Part shown: positions 55,955 through 64,000 of the stretch, one piece after another | Position numbering within the stretch: position 1 is the first letter of the stretch | How the letters are laid out: each line of letters opens with the position of its first letter | Assembly (NCBI GenBank): GCA_027924645.1 | Contig: BSBN01000293.1 | Location: 5,604,501-5,668,500 of the forward strand | Length of the DNA stretch: 64,000 nucleotides | Source: Cunninghamia lanceolata | Lineage: Eukaryota > Streptophyta > Pinopsida > Cupressales > Cupressaceae | Direction: 5' to 3' | Notes under the pieces: generated by a model | Database searches by the model: none | Seen by the model: only the letters and a program-made list of their open reading frames with translations | Told to the model about the DNA's origin: nothing | Made by a program: the position numbers and the translations under genes

Positions 55955-57480
55955 CAGCAAGAAGATAATATCCCCTTGGTAAGGAAAGTTAGTGGGAGGA
56001 TTCACCTCTCCATTGAAGGACTAACTATTACATTTACCCCTATAGTTGGGCAAACTACTCATTCTCCTCAACCAGATATGGATCATGCTTCACCTCCTCC
56101 TTCTATGGTTGCTCCTCCCCAAGGGCCACTTGCCACCTTAGCTACATCATCGAGGGCACAAAAAGACAATGATCAAAAGGTACCATCTCCATCTCCATAG
56201 GAATAAGTAGGGTCATAAGACACATTGGACTTGGACAAGATTGTCAACTTGGCTACCTCTTCTCCTTTGCAAGGTGAAGAATCTAAAGAGTCCATGAAAA
56301 TAGTGGTATTGACACCATCTCCAACAAGGTCTCCACCACATGTTTCATCACCACCACCAATTGACAATGCAGGTCAAGGCCTCCCTATTTTGTTGAATGC
56401 AGTGGTGGTGAAGAGAAATAAAGTATACACAGAGGACAAGGACCTAGCCGCTATTGCTAAAGTCCTTCAAGAGCAATCTAAGAAGAAGAGGGCTAGGGTC
56501 TTGTCCCATGTCACAGTGGATTAATAGGGAGTAAGAACAACACATGTATAGCCACACCTATGGAAAATAAGGAGGAAACAACAATGACCCTAGTTGACTA
56601 TAACATACAACATGTAACCTTGGGACACCAAACGAGAAAAGAGAAGAAAGATGCCCTCACTGAGTCTGTCTCAGCCATATTGGCCCAAATGAAGAAAGAT
56701 AAGGACAACAAGGAGGAGCTCAAAGGGTAAATTTCTCAATTAACAGCTTATATCAAACATCTAGTTGGGCCCACTTATTTAGGGCCATCTGCATGAACAT
56801 TACTAGAGGCCCTCAATAAAGATCAATAGCTTGTTGAATCTCAAGGGATCCTTCCTGCAACTACAACATGGAAGAATTCATTAGAGACCTTTGGGGTGGA
56901 GACCATCAAGAATGTCATGAAGGCCTATCACACTTTAGATGTTGATAATAAATAAATGGTGGTGTCGAAAAGCTCCATCAATAATGAACTGACTATGTGG
57001 GAACAACATCTCCCCATCTTGTAGAAAATGCAAAGAACTACCTCAACATAGCTCATTCAGATGGGTGTGATCAACATCAATACTGTGGGATTGCCCAATA
57101 AATGGCTACTTGTAGGGAAACTCAGAGCCAAAGTGCTGAGGGGATGTAAGGAGAAGTTGAAAGCCAAGATGGAGGCAGTTAACGAAAGGTTGGCTAAGGT
57201 GGAATCATTGATTTCATCCATCCCTTGCACCTTCAAGGATCCTTCTGCCATTGTTTTCCATTCTTCCCACTTAATCAAGGAGTTCCAAGGGCTATTGCAA
57301 CAACGTCGTACTGAGTAGGGAATCGATGATTTGATGAAGATGAAGGCCTTATTTTTGGGATTCCAGGACCAATTGGCAGAGATGGTAAAGCCACAAGACA
57401 AGGTTAAGAGATCTCACTTGTCCATAAGAATGAAGGATAAATACCACCAAGGATCAAGTACAGGAGAAATTGTTGTTGTT
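55955..57480 (+). pseudogene. Element E: decayed U3-ORF-family protein, C-terminal part
   Basis: It resumes the E reading frame directly after the right target copy: QQEDNIPLVRKVSGRIHL matches DDVPLVKRKKTED of A. A P/S-rich segment follows (55976-56200), then 56225-56524 with KKRARVLSHVTVD. Further on, KKDKDNKEELKG and SQLTAYIKHLVGP match KREKEKNKQHKE and AQLHAYIKGLTNP of C, and coiled-coil-like sequence continues to about 57450. Several stops and at least one frameshift make it inactive. Its strand is opposite to A, so A inserted into an older relative in reverse orientation. Confidence 0.7.
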
Positions 57481-57618
57481 ATCTAGATTTTTCAAACTCA
57501 TGTACTGGTAGGAAATTGATGCCATGTAACAAAAGGTGTTGTGTTTTTTGAGGCCAACCTACACAAGGGATTTTTGGCTGACATATGTATATTTCACATT
57601 GTAATTTTGAGAAGCTCC

Positions 57619-57628
57619 CTATAAAAGA
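57619..57628 (+). promoter_or_regulatory. Probable TATA box of element E
   Basis: CTATAAAAGA about 140 bp after the E coding relic, equivalent in position to the boxes of A and C. Confidence 0.5.
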
Positions 57629-57629
57629 A

Positions 57630-58384
57630 GGCAAGATGTGTCATTTGAAAAGGGAGAACATAGAGTACTTGTGCTTGTGCAAGCAATTTTTTTAATTCTG
57701 ATGGCATGTGAGCGATGAATTTGATATGAATTTAGGATGTGGGAATCCTCATCATTTGTAATCTTCCATGATATTGCAAATTAATAAGAAGACACATTGA
57801 CTATTCCTATGTTTCTACCCGTTGGTGGTAATGTATCTGTGTTTTCTTTTTTTGCACATGATTTATGTTGATGGATCTTGAACTTGATTGCCAAATCTTC
57901 AATCAGGTTGTTGGATAGGGTTTGAATTCTATGCATGTAATATGGTGTTTTCATATTCCTATTCTTTTGTTCTCTTTCCTTAGAATCTTGCACTTACAAT
58001 GTACATGATTGTGTGGAATATTGGTCATCCATTTCTTGTTTAATTTGATCTCAATAACTTTGTCATGTGAAGTGAAAAGTCGGGTGTAGAGGTTGTCTAA
58101 TTATTTGCATTTCCTTTTTTCTAAACCATGACCTCCTTTTTTCCCATTTTTATAGACATATAGTTAGCAGTAGGTTTTAGAATCCCAAACTCCAAATAAA
58201 TATCCACCTATCAGAGGCTATCAAACATCCAGATTGATTCTACTAGCACACGCCCCTTGAACAAACAATTACATTGTCCACTCAACTGCTCCAACATTGT
58301 TGTGACCTAGCTTACAGGGACCTTGGGGCAATCATAACATCATTAGGTTGCCTTTTAGGAGAAGTAGAGTGTCATTCATTCTAC
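57630..58384. other. Unassigned stretch, no gene recognised
   Basis: It probably includes R-U5 of E at its left and eroded gypsy sequence at its right. I cannot place the boundary. The 70-codon minus frame at 57781-57993 has no recognisable motif. Confidence 0.35.
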
Positions 58385-59430
58385 TTAGAGTTGATGTGCC
58401 AAAACAACCATCAACAGGTCTTGGATATAGTTTTTTAATTTCATACACTTTCCAGTGGAGTGTCCTTTGATACAATGATAATCACAATACTCATTATCTT
58501 TATACCATGCAAGATTAGGTTGATTTTTGTCAAAAGTTTTGGTTATGGGAAATTCAACCATGTTGTCTTGTACCAATTTTTGAAACACAACTTCAACCGG
58601 TTCACCTAAAGAAGTGTACTTGCATTTTGGATTGTTGAGAGGACTTTGTTTTGGTTAACCTAGTGGTACAGAGACATTGTTTGAAACATTTTGTACTACT
58701 TGTGTTTCCTTTGGTTTGGGTGTGGCTACTTGAATGTACTTAGAATCAATAGCACTATCTCCTACAATGTTTTTTCATTTTAGCCCAAAACTTTGGTTTA
58801 TCATTTGATGGTTTATCAATCATTTCTAGTGTAGATTTTGACTAGGCCTTTTGCTATGAGGTCTTTTTCGATAGTGACCCCCTTTTCTATGATCTCATCA
58901 AAGGTTGAGGCAAATTGTAATTGCAAGTGGAAATCCATTTCTTGATTCAAATTTTGGATGAAAATATGGACAAGTTATATTTCAAGTGTCAAGTGATCTC
59001 CATCGTTGAAGGTATGCAACAAAAATTTCATCATTTTGTTGTTTGGTATTGCAAAGATCAAGCATGGTGATCTCATGTTCTACATTATATGAGAAATGGG
59101 TGACAAGTTTTTCTAACAAGTTAGCAAAGGTGGAGGTAGTGACATAAGATAAGTGCATAAACCATTCTAAAGCTTGTCCTCCTAGGCTTCCTAGGAAAAG
59201 ATAGAGGAATGGTTATCATAGGATACTTCTTGGCATGCCATGAAGAATTCCTTGATGTGGTCACAGGGGTCTCCTTTTCCTTCATATTTATCAAATTTAG
59301 GGACTTCAAAATGTTAAGGAAAAGGTATGGTTGTCATGTTTCGATCAAAGGGATGTTAGGATTAAGGTGTCATCAACCTTGTAAATTCTATGTAATTAAT
59401 TACTCCTTATATTGTTTGTAAATCACCCAT
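58385..59430 (-). pseudogene. Element F gag, C-terminal half (Ty3/gypsy)
   Basis: Minus strand. FDKYEGKGDPCDHIKEFF and MACQEVSYDN (near 59300-59200) are followed, after a frameshift, by FLGSLGGQALEWFMHLSY and LCNTKQQNDEIFVAYLQRW (about 59190-58970), the conserved core of the plant retrotransposon Gag domain. At 58530-58430, YCDYHCIKGHSTGKCMKLK is a gypsy-type zinc-knuckle-like motif (C-x3-H/C-x4-H-x4-C). Stops and frameshifts make it inactive. No protease or RT follows to the left, so the element is truncated there. Confidence 0.75.
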
Positions 59431-59990
59431 AAGGGATGAAAGGTTTCACCAGTAGCGATCTTGTTTCATCCGCATGTTTATATTCAGTCCTCAATGCTAA
59501 TTCGTCCATGATGGAGGGTCACAGTGGGGTCGCAACCAAAATTTATCATTATAAATCTAGACTGTTTGTCATTAGGTCACAAATATGATGGTCGATATTA
59601 TGTCAGTTTTCTTGCCCTGTAAAGAAACCCCCTTTTATAAGGCTATTTGTACTACATTTTTATCATAGTTGAGAGTAACACGCATCGTTGGATTGAAGAC
59701 TGGAGAAGGAGAGGAAGTACATTTAATGTAATCTCATAGTTGAAGATAATACAACTTGGAGCCTCTTTTTTTGGTGGAGTTTTTTATCTAAAAGGGTTTT
59801 CTCCACATTACATACTGTGTTATGTGTTCAGTTCTAAATGCATATTATTTCTGTGTAATGGGTTTTATTTCTGTTGCAATCTCCATTGATTCTACATTGT
59901 TTAGAGGACATAAATAAGGTTTGAATCAGAGTTCTGTTGTGTGGCTTTCACCTTCATTTCTAAAAAGAGATAGGGACATAAGTCTGAACT
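59431..59990 (+). repeat. Possible solo copia LTR inside gag
   Basis: The gag relic is interrupted here by about 0.5 kb of non-coding DNA. It has a TTTATAAGG box near 59631 and the words GGTGGAGTTTTTTATC and AAAGGGTTTTCTCCACAT at 59774-59810, which resemble the R-U5 region of many plant copia LTRs. Ends and target duplication were not found, so the limits are approximate. Confidence 0.35.
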
Positions 59991-59999
59991 TATAGTGTT

Positions 60000-61319
60000 T
60001 CTTTTGGGTCCCTAGTTGGATGTTTTAAAGAGCATTTTTCATTTCTTGTAATTCTTGATCAAAAGGATTAGCAAAGGGAGGTTGTGATTATTGTTGTAGG
60101 GTGGTGTATTGTTGGGGGTTATGCAATGGTGAACCCATAGTTTGTGAATGGATAGGGGGTCTATATGTTTGATGTTATGGTTAGGTGTGAGTGGAGGAAT
60201 GATATGTGTGATGTTACTGGAAGGGTGGTTGTTGTTGGGTGATGTTTTGATGTTGCATGGAAGCAACATGAGGAGGTTATTGATGAGTGGTGGAAAAATA
60301 CAGTTGTTGTGTATGGGTAGGATGCATATAACTTGTTAAAAGATTTTGAGATTGATGTGGTGGTTGTGACATGAATGGATGTTGTGATTGGAGAGGTGTT
60401 TGTGAAGGTATGGTAGGGGTAATGTTGTTTGGTTCATAGTTGTCCTTTATGGGATGACTAAGTAGAGAAGTGTTTGTGGAATGATAAAGGCATTATAAGT
60501 GTTTTGGGGAATGTTGGATGTGGGTGGTGCAGCAAGGACAATTGAATTAGTAGGCATGGTGGAAGTTGTCGAATTTGATGGTATAATATATGGAATGGTA
60601 GACCATAAGGGGGTCCGACACTTGTGGTTGTGAGGTGGTGTTTCTTCCTAAATATTGATCAATGGTGTGAATGGTGTTAGTAGTTGTAGTGAAGTGAGCC
60701 CATGGATTATCATAGATGGAATTGTTGGGATTAGAGACATGTCCCCATGGTTGATTACGAATAGGTGATGGTGGCTTGTTGTGCATGATTGTCTTGAATT
60801 TGTTTTGGTCAAATGAGTGAGGGAAACGTGCCCCATGTTCAATGAGTCATTTGAGGAATTCATCCTTATGATTGTCAAGTAATCATTCAAATTTGTAATG
60901 CAATCCTCTTTTATTAAGGAAATTGATGAAGGTGGGAGAATATATGTGCTGGGGTAAGGATGTTTCAACAACTTCAAGTTGGTTGACATATCCCTCCATA
61001 TTGCTTATGGTGGAGCCATGTGGAGAGAGGGGATGATAGTGAGAATCCATCTTTCTTCTAGCTTGTGATTGTGTGATAGGAGGCATAAAATGGTGAATGT
61101 GTAGTGGATGCTTGGTTGAGATTTGATGATATGAATGTGTGTTTGTAGGATTGATGATGGTTGCGGGATGATAGTATCTTTGAGAGGAACGCTAAGTTCA
61201 AATCTAGATCCTTTGATGAGCTTTGATGGGATTTTATCCTTACTTAGGGTGGACAAAGAGCCTAAGCAAAAAGGATAACAAGATTGTCTTACTTGGGGTA
61301 AACAAGACACACCAAGCAA
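60000..61319 (-). pseudogene. Element F gag, N-terminal half, P/N/H-rich
   Basis: Minus strand. The ATG at 61086 opens MPPITQSQARRKMDSHYH; the frame continues through 60786-60547 (KPPSPIRNQPWGHVSNP) and then by a shift to a proline-, asparagine- and glutamine-rich stretch, ending near NPFDQELQEMKNAL at about 60040. Rich in P, N, H and T, as in the N-terminal regions of many gypsy Gag proteins upstream of the conserved core. Stops and a frameshift are present. The open frame from 61319 to 61005 may be 5' leader sequence. Confidence 0.5.
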
Positions 61320-61849
61320 AACGTGATTCTTGAAGTCTGCTAACTTAGGAGTAGTCTAAGATCCTAAGCTATCTTATCCAAGTGGGATGATATCTAATTT
61401 GCACTAAACTTAAGATAGACAAATTCTTAAGTTAATACAAACTAGAAGAGGGTGAAAAGATCTAGATTTTAACCTTTAGGTGTGATGGGATTGGATTGGT
61501 TTGATTTTTTGGATGAGGAGTTTTGATTTTGTTGTATTTGGTTGGAGTTGGATGATTTGTTTGTTTTGGTTGGATTAGGGTAGGATGACTACCTTGGGTG
61601 GATAAGTGGGATGACTTAATCAAGGCTGATGATGAAGAGGAAAATGGGTGATGAGTCACAAGATAAAGTTCAAAATAGATAATGGTGGTTAGTATTTCAC
61701 AAGGTGAAGATATCACAATGGAAAGAACAAATATGGAAAGTGTGGATGGTTTTGTAGTTGTGAGGATACGGGGGTGATTGGATGATGTGGTGGACTTGAA
61801 TTAATGTTTACAAGAGTGAATATACTCAGAGTTGAGTTACTTATCAAAT

Positions 61850-62190
61850 AGGCACTAAGACAACAGGTCTCGACGCTAACAGATGGCAAACATGTGCTAA
61901 TATAGAGGGTCTTGGCACTAACTAAAGGAAGGTGGGCATTAAGATAGGAGGTCTCGGTGCTAATAGGTGATGGATAGGCACTGAGATAGAGGGTCTTAGC
62001 ACTAACAGGTGATGGATAGGTGCTAAGTTAGAGAGTCTCAGTGTTCAGTCCAGGTGTATAAGTGCTAATAGATGAATCTAGGCATTGAAAGATGTCAGAT
62101 AGGTGCTGAGGGATAGTACAAGTTCATGTTTAATCCAGGTGCTAATGTAGGTAGTAAAGGTGCTGATATTCAAGTTTTAGGCATTGAGAG
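61850..62190. repeat. Irregular array of GGTGCTAA / GGCACTAA words, block 1
   Basis: At least ten variants of GGTGCTAA or GGCACTAA, spaced about 20-40 bp, alternate with GATAGAGGGTCT and GGTGATGGATAGG words. Related words recur at 63286-63440 and 63640-63990. Confidence 0.55.
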
Positions 62191-63285
62191 ATAGGTATAG
62201 GCAATCATTGAGAATGTTTTAGTTTTCAAGATGTTTATTAGGTTGATTTGGAAAGAGACATTCAAACAAACATTCACAATGGCTGATTTGACAACTTTTG
62301 GGAATAAGGCTGATGTGTCTTTCATGGGTTTTGCACAAAAAGACACATCAAGCACTTCCTAAATTATTCAAGTGGGAGTGATATACCTTATGGATCTCAT
62401 GAAATGGTCGTGGGTCAATCTCAACTCAAAATAGAGAAGTGATTCCCACCCCCATTAATACCAAGTACTATAGCTTGGATAGATAGGGAATATATGGTCA
62501 TGTACCACCATATACCCCTTATCTTGGAGACTTTCATCTTGCCCAAAGTAGACCCTATCTCAAGTATAGCGGTACATGTGAGATTCTTCCCCTCCTACTA
62601 CAGCAGTGCACCACAAGGTGTGGTAGCCAAAGGTCTTATCTAGGATATCCAAGTTGCTAGGGGATATCCCAATATACACTAGGTATAGGGGATGAATCTA
62701 TGAATGGGGGTGTCCTAATCATCCAACCAAGCACCAACCATAACACAAGTCTTAACAGACTGAGGGTCTTGGGATTTTTGCTTAGGAGGAGGGGGTCATT
62801 CCTTTGAAGTGAGTCATTTGATTCTCACAACGCTTATATACCGCACCCGAACACATAGTTGAGGTTGTCCCCTTGGTGATGAAATCCAAGGAAGCCCCCC
62901 TAAAATGAAGGAATGTTAATCAATTTTGATCCCAAGATCACACATAGCATGAGGGGAGAGCATATGTGAACAACACCCTAGGATTAACAAATTGATAAGA
63001 GTGCAAGGAAGTTTTTTTATCCCCAAGATCACCCAAGGGTGCGAGGGGAGAGAATACACCTTCTTATAACTCTACAAACATAGAAAACAAGTTAATTAAA
63101 CCACTACTCTAACTTAGTGGCTAATGCTAGTATAAAATGAGTCTTTGACATGCGAGGCTACAAAAAAATGTTATTATTTTGATAAAATGGATTTGAACAA
63201 TCGAAATATGTTGTGAAAACAAGGATTAGTCCAACAAGATGATAAAAAGTTAGTAATACAAGACAAAATAGGAATAGGTGTTGAA

Positions 63286-63990
63286 ATAGTCTATTTTAGC
63301 ACTAACAGCAATATGCACTAAAATAGACAGTGCAGGTGCTAAACAGGAAAATACAAGCACTAAAGCAGACAATGTAGGTGCTAAAATAGGAAGGTATGCG
63401 CTAAAGCAGAAAATATAGGCATTAATATACAAAGCTTCATACCTGACCTGGCAAGTGTTGATCTGCTCCGTCTAGGCATCGATCTAACTTTTTGATGGTG
63501 ATGGGTTGCAATCTTGATAAAATTTGCAAAAGAAAACACTACAAACTTGCAAAATAGGTTGTTAGACTAGTTAGATACATAACATAAATCAATGTGAACC
63601 CTAATATGAAAATAATTTGTAAATCAAAGTCCAAACAGATTCAAAACCAAGTGCTAAACTGTGAAGTGTGAGCGCTACTTCCTATTGTCTAGGAATTGGA
63701 GACTATTATCTAGGCACTGGAGTCTATTTTCTGGGTGCTGAACTGTCGTGAATAGAGTGGTGGCTTGCAAACTGACTTGGACCTACAAAACAAAATGCCA
63801 CAAACCTACAAACAGAGTGTTAAGTAGCATAAAATATTCACCAACACAAATGTAAATTAGTTAAGCATTGAGTTTACACCTAATCAAGAAATGAAACTTC
63901 CTTGAGTTTAGGCACTAATCCCCGCAGTGTAGGTGGTACTTCATGATATTTAGGCATTGATCCCCATAAACTAGGTGCTGACAAATGAAA
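63286..63990. repeat. Irregular array of GGTGCTAA / GCACTAAA words, block 2
   Basis: Words such as AGGTGCTAAA, AGCACTAAAG and AGGCATTAAT recur at short intervals (63294-63432), then more sparsely to 63990. Same vocabulary as block 1, so both probably belong to one LTR or satellite-like tract. Confidence 0.5.
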
Positions 63991-64000
63991 AGGTGGCCCA

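Larger units (their letters stand above)
61320..64000. other. Non-coding repeat-rich flank of element F (possible LTR), to window end
   Basis: No coding region is supported. Positions 62400-63070 are unique-looking sequence with low complexity at the edges, and a TATATA word near 62836. Given its place upstream of F gag on the minus strand it may be leader plus 5' LTR, but no LTR end or primer site could be fixed and the other LTR is not in the window. Confidence 0.35.

Noticed and set aside
59509..59541. Minus-strand TGGTTGCGACCCC at 59538-59526 followed by an ATG at 59509, as an LTR end plus primer site plus gag start
   Set aside because: The reading frame after the ATG breaks quickly, and the surrounding sequence looks like a plus-strand copia LTR interrupting gag.

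Overview
The window is plant nuclear DNA made almost entirely of LTR retrotransposons nested inside one another. I found no convincing host gene, tRNA or rRNA. The AT-rich composition, plant Ty1/copia and Ty3/gypsy elements, iMet-type primer sites and very large LTRs point to a seed plant with a big, repeat-rich genome. A gymnosperm is my best guess, but it is an inference.

Layout, oldest to youngest. An old plus-strand relic (element E, 1148-2887 and 55955-57480) is split by element A. A (2893-55949, target duplication AGATA) is a minus-strand Ty3/gypsy element with an intact 7.1-kb left LTR, a decayed pol and a truncated right LTR. Two elements sit inside A. R1 (10758-40939, duplication AACCA/GACCA) is a plus-strand non-autonomous element with about 5.46-kb LTRs and no recognisable genes. 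D (43165-50206, duplication TAACC) is a complete but stop-riddled Ty1/copia element that landed a few codons from the catalytic YMDD of A's reverse transcriptase. R1 was then hit once in each LTR: B (14556-24263, duplication GTTTC) in the 5' LTR and C (32783-39473, duplication AATCC) in the 3' LTR. To the right, 58385-61319 holds a decayed minus-strand gypsy gag (element F) followed by repeat-rich non-coding DNA to the window end.

The most unusual feature is a family of giant LTRs. In A, C and probably E, each LTR carries a sense-strand open reading frame of about 1,400 codons. It ends 140-170 bp upstream of a conserved CTATAAAA box, so the whole frame lies in U3. C is a 6.7-kb solo LTR that is almost entirely this frame. 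B has related LTR ends and a related internal region but no pol. It carries instead one intact 526-codon ORF of unknown function and shows a 53-bp duplication that moved a copy of its primer-binding site into both LTRs. The U3 of these elements is full of ATGATGATCATCAT-type sequence with embedded TGACGTCA motifs.

Decay is mostly by nonsense mutation rather than frameshift. The D polyprotein has nine in-frame stops (six TAG, three TAA) and no frameshift, and the A frames are similar. This fits deamination of methylated cytosines in silenced elements. All coordinates, target duplications and LTR lengths were read by eye from the sequence; family names rest on recognised motifs, without database searches.
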